Part shown: positions 7,888 to 15,719 of the stretch, piece after piece | Numbering within the stretch: the first letter of the stretch is position 1 | Layout of the letters: every line of letters begins with the position of its first letter | Assembly: GCF_902499125.1 (NCBI RefSeq) | Contig: NZ_CABVPX010000011.1 | Span: 62,001-126,000, forward strand | From: Burkholderia arboris | Lineage (GTDB): Bacteria; Pseudomonadota; Gammaproteobacteria; Burkholderiales; Burkholderiaceae | DNA: 64,000 nucleotides | Reading direction: 5' to 3' | Program-made: the position numbers and the translations under genes | Notes under the pieces: model-generated | The model's database searches: none | What the model was told of the DNA's origin: nothing | The model's input: the letters and a program-made list of their open reading frames with translations, nothing else

Positions 7888-8930
7888 AACTGCTCGGAAC
7901 GATCGCGGCGGCCGCCGCGCTCTGCATCGCAGGCGCCGGCGCGCCCGCGTTCGCGCAAACGAAGACGATCTACGTCGGCATGAACGGCGGCCCGATGGAG
8001 AAGGCGTACACGAGCCAGGTGCTGCCCGACTTCGAGAAAGCGAACAACGTGAAGGTGGTCGTCGTGCCCGGCACGTCGTCGGACGTGCTCGCGAAGCTGC
8101 TCGCGAACCGCAACAAGCCGCAGATCCACGTCGCGTTCCTCGACGACGGCGTGATGGCGCGCGCGGTCAGCCTCGGCGTGTGCCAGAAGCTCGACGATAC
8201 GCCGGTGCTGAAGGAGCTGTACCCGTTCGCGCGGATGAAGGACGACATCGGCGCGGGCGTGCAGCTCGGGATGACCGGCATCGCATACAACAAGAAGCTG
8301 TTCGCCGAGAAAGGCTGGACGCCGCCGACGTCGTGGATGGATTTCGCCGATCCGAAATACAAGGGCAAGGTCGTGTTCCAGTCGGCGTCAAGCAGCACGT
8401 TCGGGCTGCACGGCTTCCTCGCGATCAACCGGCTGCTCGGCGGCAACGAGCAGAACGTCGAGCCCGGCTTCAGCAAGTGGGCGAGCACGGTCGGGCCGAA
8501 CGTCGTCGAGTACATCCCGAACTCGGCGAAGATCTCGGAGATGGTGCAGACCGGCGAGGCCGGCCTGTTCCCGCTCACGCCCACGGGTGTCGGCGACCTG
8601 CAGGACAAGGGCATCCCCGTCGCGTATGCGAACCCGAAGGAAGGCCCCGTGCTGCTGCTCGTCGACCTGTGCGTGGTCGCGAACAATCCCGATCCGCAGC
8701 TCGCGCAAAAGCTCGCGCAGTTCCTGCTGTCGGCGCCCGCTCAGACGAAGGCCGCCGAGGCCGGCAAGCAGATCCCGACCAACCGGCTCGCGAAGATGCC
8801 CGCGGCGATGCAGCAGAGCCTCGGCAATGTCGACGATCTCGTGCGCAAGGTGACGGTGGTCGACTGGACCGCGATCAACGCGCGCCGCGCGCAGTGGGAT
8901 ACGCGCTGGAACCGGCAGATCGAGCGCTGA
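7884..8930 (+). CDS. ABC transporter periplasmic substrate-binding protein (PotD/opine type)
   Basis: 348-residue exported binding protein. The signal peptide (about 1-25) ends GAPAFA before QTKTIYVG. The mature part contains the extracellular solute-binding family 1 pattern (FADPKYKGKVVF, FPLTPTGVGDLQDKG). The start overlaps the oxidoreductase stop, with AGGAGA just upstream. It completes the ABC system encoded at the front of the operon. Having the binding protein last, behind the enzyme genes, is unusual in order but keeps transport and oxidation in one transcript. Confidence 0.93.
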   Translation: MKLLGTIAAAAALCIAGAGAPAFAQTKTIYVGMNGGPMEKAYTSQVLPDFEKANNVKVVVVPGTSSDVLAKLLANRNKPQIHVAFLDDGVMARAVSLGVCQKLDDTPVLKELYPFARMKDDIGAGVQLGMTGIAYNKKLFAEKGWTPPTSWMDFADPKYKGKVVFQSASSSTFGLHGFLAINRLLGGNEQNVEPGFSKWASTVGPNVVEYIPNSAKISEMVQTGEAGLFPLTPTGVGDLQDKGIPVAYANPKEGPVLLLVDLCVVANNPDPQLAQKLAQFLLSAPAQTKAAEAGKQIPTNRLAKMPAAMQQSLGNVDDLVRKVTVVDWTAINARRAQWDTRWNRQIER

Positions 8931-8935
8931 TCCCG

Positions 8936-9004
8936 CACGGGCACCGGCACCGGCACGGGCACGGGCACGGGTGCGGGTGCGGGTGCGGGTGCGGGTGCTG
9001 CGGG
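8936..9004. repeat. Hexanucleotide tandem repeats between convergent genes
   Basis: A run of GGCACC/GGCACG hexamers (five or so units) is followed directly by a run of GGGTGC hexamers (four to five units). The two blocks are roughly complementary, so the RNA could fold into a long imperfect GC-rich hairpin. This may act as terminator between the operon ending at 8930 and the convergent hydrolase ending at 9009. The repeat nature predicts length variation between strains. Confidence 0.75.
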
Positions 9005-9008
9005 TACG

Positions 9009-10349
9009 TTACCGCAACCGCTCGGCGAGCGCGCGCGCAACCATGCTCAGCGCGTCGCCGCGTTCGAGCGCGGCGCGCGGCCGGGCGGCGTCGCCGTGCG
9101 CATCGAGCGCACGCGGCGCGAAGTCCGGCGACGACGAGAACTTGACGATCGTCAGCGCGGACTTCGGATCGACGAGGATCGACTGGCCGAAGCGCCCCGC
9201 CGCCGCGAACGAGCCGTCGCCGTCGTTCACCTGATACCAGTAGTCACGATACGCATAACCGTCCTTGCCGGGCACGACGTTGCCCTTCGCGAACAGCGCC
9301 GCGTTGTGCGCTGGCTGCAGCGCGGCGCGAATCGTCGCGGCGGGCAGCGTGCCCGGCGCACCGCCGAGCCCGGTGCGCACGCGTTCCGCGAAGCGCGCGG
9401 CATCGCGCAGCGTCGTATACAGCCCGCCGCTCGCCATCGCCATCGCGTTGCGGTCCACGGCGACGTATGCATCGTCTTCCGCGAAATCGCGCCACAGCCA
9501 CCGCTCGACCAGCGCGCTCCACGACTGCCCCGTCGCGCGCTGCATCGCCCACGCGACGGCTTCCGGCGAGCCGTTCTGGTAGAACCACATGCTGCCCGGC
9601 GCCACCTCCGGCACGCGCTGCACGGTCCGCAGGAACTCGACGATGCTGGCCGGCGCGCCTTCGCGGTGCGGCACCAGCCCGACCGCGCCGAACAGGCCGA
9701 GATCGGGCGGGATACCCGGCGTATAGGCAGTCGGCACTTCCATGTCGAGGTTCTGCTGCAGCGTTGCACTGCCGAACGGCGTGTCGGCCAGTTCCGTCAC
9801 CGTGCGCGACAACGGCGCGCCTGCGTCGAGCACGCCGGATTCGATCATCTGCGCGGCGAGCAGCCCCGTCACCGATTTCGTCATCGACGCCCATGCGTGC
9901 GTCTGGTCGGGCCGGAATCCGTCGAAATAGCGCTCGTAGACGATCCGGCCGCGCTGCAACACGATGAAGCCGTCGGTATGCGTCGCGCGCAAATACGCGT
10001 CGAGCGTCAGCGTTTCGCCGCCGATCGTCAGGGGCAGCGCGTCGAGACCGGGCGCCGGCTGCTCGGGCAGCGGCATCGGCGCGGCCGCGTGCCGGATGCC
10101 GGCCGTCGGCGCGAGCAGCCGCGTGTTGCTCAACGCCCAGCGCAGGCTGGCCGGCGTGAACGCGTTTTGCTTGTTGACGAGCTGGTCGGCCGGTGGCGGG
10201 AAGCCCTGCATCATGCCCGCAGGCGCCGCGCCATGGGTCGGCGCGGCCGGTGCAGCGGTCGCGGCGAGCGCGAGCCCGCCCGCCAGCATGAAAGTGCTGG
10301 CAAGCCGGCGGCTGCGTCGGGTCGCTGTAATGCGTCGATGAATTCGCAT
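9009..10349 (-). CDS. Exported serine hydrolase, beta-lactamase class C family
   Basis: 446-residue protein with an Arg-rich N-terminus and a hydrophobic segment (STFMLAGGLALAATAAPAAP), likely a signal peptide. The penicillin-binding-like active site SMTK is at S155-K158, with a second motif FYQNG matching the Tyr-x-Asn element. Such proteins are esterases, amidases or D-aminopeptidases as often as true beta-lactamases. The start at 10349 follows a weak GAGG, and upstream in-frame extension is unlikely. It is the third gene after the porin and BON gene on the same strand, with 47 bases before it, so it may share their transcript. Confidence 0.85.
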   Translation of the reverse strand: MRIHRRITATRRSRRLASTFMLAGGLALAATAAPAAPTHGAAPAGMMQGFPPPADQLVNKQNAFTPASLRWALSNTRLLAPTAGIRHAAAPMPLPEQPAPGLDALPLTIGGETLTLDAYLRATHTDGFIVLQRGRIVYERYFDGFRPDQTHAWASMTKSVTGLLAAQMIESGVLDAGAPLSRTVTELADTPFGSATLQQNLDMEVPTAYTPGIPPDLGLFGAVGLVPHREGAPASIVEFLRTVQRVPEVAPGSMWFYQNGSPEAVAWAMQRATGQSWSALVERWLWRDFAEDDAYVAVDRNAMAMASGGLYTTLRDAARFAERVRTGLGGAPGTLPAATIRAALQPAHNAALFAKGNVVPGKDGYAYRDYWYQVNDGDGSFAAAGRFGQSILVDPKSALTIVKFSSSPDFAPRALDAHGDAARPRAALERGDALSMVARALAERLR

Positions 10350-10396
10350 CGAGTCATGCCTCGTAGTGGAAAGGAATCGGGCGATGCGCCCGGACA

Positions 10397-10807
10397 TTAC
10401 GGCTGCTGGCCGTCGATACGCAACAGGTTCGACACCGACGTTACGCCGTCGACGCCCCGCGCGACCATCGCCGCAAGCGCCACCTGCGACGTATCCATGA
10501 CCGAGCCCGACAGCGTCACGCTGCCGTCGCGTACGCGCACGAGGATGCGCGTCACGTTCAGGTTTTTCGTACGGGCCAACGCCGTGCTGACGCGACGCTT
10601 CAGCTTGCGATCGGCCGCCTTGCGTTGCGACGGCGACAGGCCGGCCGGTGCCGGCGCTTGCGCTTGTGCGGATTCCTGCGCCACCGGAGCCACCGGAGCC
10701 GCCGAAGAGGGAGCCGCCGCACTCGCGGCATCGGGTTGCGCGCAGGCGGTGATGCTCCAGCACGCTGCCATCAGCAGCGCTGTAGCCAGTCGGAATGAAG
10801 TACGCAT
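10397..10807 (-). CDS. BON-domain lipoprotein
   Basis: 136-residue predicted lipoprotein. The signal segment ends in a lipobox-like SITAC (Cys near residue 22). An Ala/Pro/Gln-rich linker follows, then one BON domain (LKRRVSTALART through VRDGSVTLSGSVMDTSQ to VTSVSNLLRI). BON domains bind phospholipid and are common in envelope-stress proteins such as OsmY. The single domain makes it about half the length of OsmY. A GGAG lies upstream of the ATG. It sits 39 bases after the porin stop and before the serine hydrolase, so a small envelope operon is likely. Confidence 0.88.
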   Translation of the reverse strand: MRTSFRLATALLMAACWSITACAQPDAASAAAPSSAAPVAPVAQESAQAQAPAPAGLSPSQRKAADRKLKRRVSTALARTKNLNVTRILVRVRDGSVTLSGSVMDTSQVALAAMVARGVDGVTSVSNLLRIDGQQP

Positions 10808-10846
10808 GATCGGATCACGCTCCTTGAAAGCCGTTGATAGGAAACC

Positions 10847-11905
10847 TCAGAACTGCGTCATCAGCCCGATCGACACACCGGTCGTCGCACTCGCGCCGCG
10901 CCGCAGGTTCAATGCCGCGATCGTCGACGGGTCACGCATGTAGGCGCCGGTCATCCCGTTGCGGTCGACTTCGACATACAGCTCGGTGCGCTTCGACAGG
11001 AAGTACTCGGCGATCGCATAGGTCGTCAGCTTGTGGCCGTCCGCGCCCGACACGTTGCCGAGGTTGCGCGCGCGGTCGTAGAACGCGGCCGCGCTCAGCT
11101 GCAGCGAAGGCAGCGGCTGCACGACGACGCCGAACGACGGGATGTCGTCGCGCCGCGACGGCGCACCGGCCTTGTTCGCCCGCACGTTCAGCGACGCATA
11201 GCTCAGGTAGAAGCGCGCGCGGCCGAGTTGCAGCGTGCCGCCCGCCTGGATCGTCTGCGCGGATTGCGAGCCGTCAGGGCTGTACGTCTTCGCATACGAC
11301 ACGCCGCCCATCAGGTCCGAATACGTGTACATCGCGGCCGTCGAATAGCTGGTGCCCGCATGCGCGCTGCCCGCGACGCCGCCGGGCGAATAGTTCGCGC
11401 CGAACCGCAGCCCGCCCACCTGCCCCAGATACTTGACCATGTTGTTGAAGCGCGAATCGAGCGTGAAGAAGTTGCCGTCGAACAGCACGCCCGGCTCGAC
11501 CGCGAGCGACTGCCCGCGCCCGCCGAGCGGATCGAGCGCGATGCCGAGATCCTCCGCGACGTTGAACTGGCGGCCGAGCGTCACGCGGCCGAAATCGCCG
11601 GTGAGGCCGACATACGCGGCCTGCGAGAACAGCGTGCCGGACGTCTTCATCGCGCCGGTGCCGCTGTTGAATGCGCCGTCGAGCACGAACAGCGCCTTCA
11701 GCCCGTTGCCGAGATCCTCCCGGCCGCGAATGCCGAACTCGTTGCCCGCGATGATGTTGTTGTTGAAGCCGACCTGGCTGCCGCCCGGCAGCCCGTTGAC
11801 CCAGCGCACGCCGCCGCCGATCCGGCCGAACAGCGTCACGCTCGACTGCGCATGCGCGCTCCCGCACAGCGCGCCGACCAGCGCCGCCGCGATCATTTTC
11901 TTCAT
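10847..11905 (-). CDS. Gram-negative porin (OmpC type)
   Basis: 352-residue porin with a signal peptide ending GSAHA before QSSVTLFGRIGGG. It has the family strand motifs (EDLGNGLKALFVLDG, AAYVGLTGDFGRVTLGRQ) and ends in a C-terminal Phe (GLMTQF), the outer-membrane assembly signal. The ATG at 11905 is preceded by AGGAGGAGAC. First gene of the presumed porin-BON-hydrolase group, and second of three porins in the window. Confidence 0.95.
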   Translation of the reverse strand: MKKMIAAALVGALCGSAHAQSSVTLFGRIGGGVRWVNGLPGGSQVGFNNNIIAGNEFGIRGREDLGNGLKALFVLDGAFNSGTGAMKTSGTLFSQAAYVGLTGDFGRVTLGRQFNVAEDLGIALDPLGGRGQSLAVEPGVLFDGNFFTLDSRFNNMVKYLGQVGGLRFGANYSPGGVAGSAHAGTSYSTAAMYTYSDLMGGVSYAKTYSPDGSQSAQTIQAGGTLQLGRARFYLSYASLNVRANKAGAPSRRDDIPSFGVVVQPLPSLQLSAAAFYDRARNLGNVSGADGHKLTTYAIAEYFLSKRTELYVEVDRNGMTGAYMRDPSTIAALNLRRGASATTGVSIGLMTQF

Positions 11906-12015
11906 GTCTCCTCCTGCCGCGTCGTCGCGCGGCGTATCGTGGTGCTGCTACCGTCGAAAGGCGCCGCCCGGCAAGCAGGCCGCACGCCGAAAGCGATGTG
12001 ACGCGATGCGCGGTG

Positions 12016-13314
12016 CTAGCGGCCGCACGCGCCGACCGGCGGCGCGGCGTGTTCCGCGTCACCGGCGAGGCGCCGCAGCGAGCGCTGCGGATCGAGGCAC
12101 CAGGCGCCGAGCGCGCCGCAGGCGATCAGCACGACGCCGCATACGATGCTGGCCTGTTCGAAGCCGTGCGCGACCGACGCGCCGGCCCCCTCGATCAGCA
12201 TCCCGGTAATGACCGGCGCGCCGAGGCCTGCGAGCGATGCGAAGCCGTTGCTGAGTGCGAGCACGCCGCCGCGTTGCGCGTCCGGCGTCACTTCGGCGAG
12301 CATCGCGGGGCCGATCGAGTACATCGTCAGCGTCAGCCCGCTGCCGAGCGTCAGCAGCACGAGCTTCGCCGCGCGCGGCATCTCCGGTACCGGCAGCAGG
12401 GCCAGCATCGCGCCGGCGATCGCGAGCGTAACCGCGATGAACGTGCCGCGCCCGTGCCGAGACGGCATCCCGCGTGCGAGCAGCGTTTGCGACAGCCACG
12501 CGAGCGCGAGGCTGAGCGGCGACGTGACCGCGACGAACAGCGCGAACATCCGGCCGGCCTCGTGCGGCCCGAAGCCGAGCCCGAGCTGCAGGTAGGTCGG
12601 CATCCACGTGAGCGTCATCGCGAGAATCCAGTTCGCCGCGAAGTGGCCGAGGAAGTTGCCGAGCACCGTGCGGTCGGTCAGCAGCCGCCCGTACGGCACG
12701 CGGTCGCCGCCGGCCGTGCGTGGTGCCCGCGACAGCGTGCCCTCCTCGCCGACCACGGCCCACGCGATGCACCACACCACCCCGAGCAGCGCCAGCACCG
12801 CGAAATTCGCGCGCCAGCCCCAGTGCGACGTGATGACCGGGATCGAGAGCCCCGCGATCAGCAGGCCGAGCGCGCTGCCCTGGTGCAGCAGCGCGACGGG
12901 GAGGTTGCGCCGCGTATCGGGAAACCACTTGTAGATCGCGTGCGTCGCGACCGGCGACGCGGGCCCTTCGCCGATGCCGAGCAGCACGCGGCACGCGATG
13001 ACGACCCAGATCGAGCTTGCGACGAGCATCGGCAGTTGCAGCAGCGCCCACGCGGCCGCCATCGCGAACAGCAGCCATTTCGCGGGCCAGCGGTTCGCGG
13101 CGATGCCGCCCGCGACCGCCGCGACCGCGAACAGCCAGTTGAGGCTGCCGCCGATCACGCCGAACTGCGTCGGGCTCAGATGCAGGTCGCGCATCATCGG
13201 CACCGACACGAGGCCGAGCACGACCTTGTCGAGAAAATTCACCAGCATCATCAACGCGAGCATCGTCGCGATGGACCACGCCCGTCCGGGGCGGTATTGC
13301 GCGCCATTCGTCAT
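12016..13314 (-). CDS. MFS transporter (ACS/anion:cation symporter-like)
   Basis: 432-residue major facilitator with about 12 hydrophobic segments. The N-terminal helix reads SIATMLALMMLVNFLDKVVLG, and loop motifs include GIGEGPASPVATHAIYKWFP, typical of the anion:cation symporter branch that carries organic acids. AGGAGA lies 5 bases before the ATG. It follows the CoA-transferase gene by 44 bases on the same strand, so it probably imports the acid activated by the upstream ligase. Specificity is not readable from sequence. Confidence 0.92.
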   Translation of the reverse strand: MTNGAQYRPGRAWSIATMLALMMLVNFLDKVVLGLVSVPMMRDLHLSPTQFGVIGGSLNWLFAVAAVAGGIAANRWPAKWLLFAMAAAWALLQLPMLVASSIWVVIACRVLLGIGEGPASPVATHAIYKWFPDTRRNLPVALLHQGSALGLLIAGLSIPVITSHWGWRANFAVLALLGVVWCIAWAVVGEEGTLSRAPRTAGGDRVPYGRLLTDRTVLGNFLGHFAANWILAMTLTWMPTYLQLGLGFGPHEAGRMFALFVAVTSPLSLALAWLSQTLLARGMPSRHGRGTFIAVTLAIAGAMLALLPVPEMPRAAKLVLLTLGSGLTLTMYSIGPAMLAEVTPDAQRGGVLALSNGFASLAGLGAPVITGMLIEGAGASVAHGFEQASIVCGVVLIACGALGAWCLDPQRSLRRLAGDAEHAAPPVGACGR

Positions 13315-13358
13315 GGCTGTCTCCTGTTTCGTTGTCGTGGGCGGCCGGGTGCGTCGCG

Positions 13359-14522
13359 CTACCCGCCACCGTGCTCGCCGGGTGCCGGCACATGGTCATC
13401 GCCGTCCGGCAAGCCGAGCGAGAACTTCACCGGGAAGCGCACCGCGAGCGTGTGGTCTGCCGCCACCTCGCGCGCGACGCCGCGTGCCCGCACGTGCGGG
13501 TCGTCGAATACCTCGCCGGCCACCGGCACGCGCGACACCGGCAAACCGAGCGCGCCGAGCACGCGCATCCAGCCGTCCAGCGTGCGGGTCTCGAACGTCG
13601 CGCGCAGCAACGCGCCGAGTTCGTGTCGATGCGCCTGCCGGCCCGCGCGCTGCGCATAGCGCGGGTCGCGCAGCGCCGGATACGCATCGCCGAGCGCATC
13701 GGCGAACGCGGCCCAGAACTTGTCCTCGAACGTCGCGAGCACGATGTGCCGCCCGTCTGCGGTTTCGAACAGGTCGTTGTCGGGCATCACCCAGCGTGCG
13801 GTGTCGGGCGTATCGCGGCCCGTGCGCAGTGCCCACGCGGCCGGGGCGGTCCACGCGAACATCGCGTCGTGGATCGACACGTCGAGGTGCTGGCCGGCCC
13901 CGTTCGCGCGTGCGCTCATCACGGCAACCGCGAGCGCGAGCGCCGCATGCATGGCGGCCGCATGATCGGCGAGCCGCACGCGCGGCCGTGCAACGGCGTC
14001 ATGCAGTTGCGCGGGCACCGACCAGTAGCCGGCATCGGCCAGAAAGTTCAGGTCGTGGCCGGGGCGATTCGCATACGGGCCGTCCTGCCCGTAGCCGGTG
14101 ATCGAACACAGCACGACGCGCGGGTTCGCACGGGCCAGCGCCGCGTAATCGAGCCCGAGCCGCGCCATCACGCCCGGCCGGTTACCTTCGACCACCGCAT
14201 CGGCATCGCGCACGAGATCGAGAAAGCGCGCGCGGCCGTCGGGCGTCTTCAGATCGAGCACGATCGAGCGCTTGCCGCGGTTGAACTGCGCGAACGTGTC
14301 GGCGCCGAACTGCCGCAACGTGTCGCCGCCCGGCGGCTCGACCTTGATCACGTCGGCGCCGAGCTGGCGCAGCAGCGCGCACGCATGCGGCCCCGGCAGC
14401 AACTGCCCGGCATCGATGATCCGCACGCCGCGCAGGCACGACCAGGCGGGCGCGTGGCCGTCGCCGGCCGGCCACGCGTCGGGCAGGTCGCATGCGCCTT
14501 CCATGTCATCGCGAGCCGTCAT
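13359..14522 (-). CDS. CoA transferase family III (CaiB/BaiF)
   Basis: 387-residue class III CoA-transferase that would move CoA between acyl groups in the cytoplasm. Conserved N-terminal elements are GVRIIDAGQLLPGPHACALL, LGADVIKVEPPGGD and RGKRSIVLDLK. The nucleophilic Asp is probably that in the LADHAAAMHA segment. Its ATG overlaps the acyl-CoA dehydrogenase stop (ATGA at 14519-14522), fixing the start. Length and neighbours (ligase, dehydrogenase) match the CaiB/CaiC/CaiA set, but the substrate need not be carnitine. Confidence 0.92.
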   Translation of the reverse strand: MTARDDMEGACDLPDAWPAGDGHAPAWSCLRGVRIIDAGQLLPGPHACALLRQLGADVIKVEPPGGDTLRQFGADTFAQFNRGKRSIVLDLKTPDGRARFLDLVRDADAVVEGNRPGVMARLGLDYAALARANPRVVLCSITGYGQDGPYANRPGHDLNFLADAGYWSVPAQLHDAVARPRVRLADHAAAMHAALALAVAVMSARANGAGQHLDVSIHDAMFAWTAPAAWALRTGRDTPDTARWVMPDNDLFETADGRHIVLATFEDKFWAAFADALGDAYPALRDPRYAQRAGRQAHRHELGALLRATFETRTLDGWMRVLGALGLPVSRVPVAGEVFDDPHVRARGVAREVAADHTLAVRFPVKFSLGLPDGDDHVPAPGEHGGG

Positions 14523-15706
14523 GCTTCGCGCCCCGCGCCGGACGGTTCGAGAATCGCCTTCGCGATCGCGTTGCGCTGGATTTCGCTCGTGCCGGTCAGG
14601 ATCCGGAACATCCGCAGCTTGCGGAACGTCTGCTCGACCGGGTGGCCGCGCGTCACGCCGACGTTGCCGTGAATCTGCACCGCCTTGTCCGCCACCTCGA
14701 AGCAGCGCTCCGACACGTACAGCTTGCACGCCGATGCCGTCATTCGCAGGTCCGCGCCCGCTTCGGCCAGCGCGGCCGTGTGCGCGATCATGCTTTCGCA
14801 CGCCCACAGCGCGGCGGCCATGTCGGCGAGCATGTGCTGGATCGCCTGGAAGCGCGCGATCGGCCCGCCGAACTGCCGGCGCGTGCGCGCATGATCGAGC
14901 GACGCACGATACGCGGCCATCGCGAGGCCGAGCATCGTCGGGCAATGCAGCAGCCGGTTCACGTTGATGCGCGACATGCCGAGCCGGAAGCCGTTGCCGA
15001 CGCCGCCGAACACGTTCTCGCGCGGCACGCGCACGTCGACGAAACGGATATCCGCGTCGATGTGCTGGCCCGACATCGGCACGTACTCGTGCTCGACGCT
15101 CACGCCGGGCAGGTCGAGATCGACGAGCACGGCGGTGATCTGCGGCGGCGTCGTGGTCGCATCGGTCACGCACATCACGATCGCGAAATCGGCGAACGGC
15201 GCGCCGCTGATGTAGTGCTTCGAGCCGTTGATGACGAGCGAATCGCCGTCCTCGACCGCCGTCGTGCGGATGCTCATCGCGTCCGAGCCCGAGTGCGGCT
15301 CGGTCAGCGCGAAGCACGTCGACTTCTCGCCGCGCATCACCGGTTTGAAATAGCGTTCGAGTTGCGCGGGCGTCGCGTACTTCAGCATGTTGCCGATGCG
15401 CGGCGGCCCGCCGAGTTCGCCGAGCACGTGCGGCGCGAGGGCCGCGCCGCATGCGGCCAGGTCGGCCTTCAGCGCGCACACCTCGGCGATCGACAGCCCC
15501 TGTCCGCCGATCTCGACGGGCAGGCTCGCGGTGTAGAAGCCGAGCGCGGCCGAGCGTTGCCACACGCGGCGCAATACGTCGCGCGGCCACACGTCTTCCG
15601 AGTCGAGCCGCAGCTCGCGCTCGATCGGGCGCAGTTCGTCGTCGACGAAGCGCAGCACGGCCGCGCGCAGCGCGACGAATTCGGGGCGTTGCAGATGATC
15701 GAACAT
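14519..15706 (-). CDS. Acyl-CoA dehydrogenase family protein (CaiA-like position)
   Basis: 395-residue flavoprotein oxidising, or in CaiA reducing, an acyl-CoA. It shows CFALTEPHSGSDA, FVDVRVPRENVFG, RRQFGGPIARFQAIQHMLAD and the end motif RILTGTSEIQRNAI. The usual catalytic Glu of the YEGT position is Thr here, so the base may sit elsewhere as in isovaleryl-CoA dehydrogenase, or the activity may differ. The start at 15706 has AAGGAGACACCACC upstream. It lies 13 bases after the ligase and overlaps the CoA transferase. Confidence 0.92.
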   Translation of the reverse strand: MFDHLQRPEFVALRAAVLRFVDDELRPIERELRLDSEDVWPRDVLRRVWQRSAALGFYTASLPVEIGGQGLSIAEVCALKADLAACGAALAPHVLGELGGPPRIGNMLKYATPAQLERYFKPVMRGEKSTCFALTEPHSGSDAMSIRTTAVEDGDSLVINGSKHYISGAPFADFAIVMCVTDATTTPPQITAVLVDLDLPGVSVEHEYVPMSGQHIDADIRFVDVRVPRENVFGGVGNGFRLGMSRINVNRLLHCPTMLGLAMAAYRASLDHARTRRQFGGPIARFQAIQHMLADMAAALWACESMIAHTAALAEAGADLRMTASACKLYVSERCFEVADKAVQIHGNVGVTRGHPVEQTFRKLRMFRILTGTSEIQRNAIAKAILEPSGAGREA

Positions 15707-15719
15707 GGTGGTGTCTCCT

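Noticed and set aside
8936..9004. CRISPR-like array
   Set aside because: Contiguous 6-base units with no spacers; it is a microsatellite.
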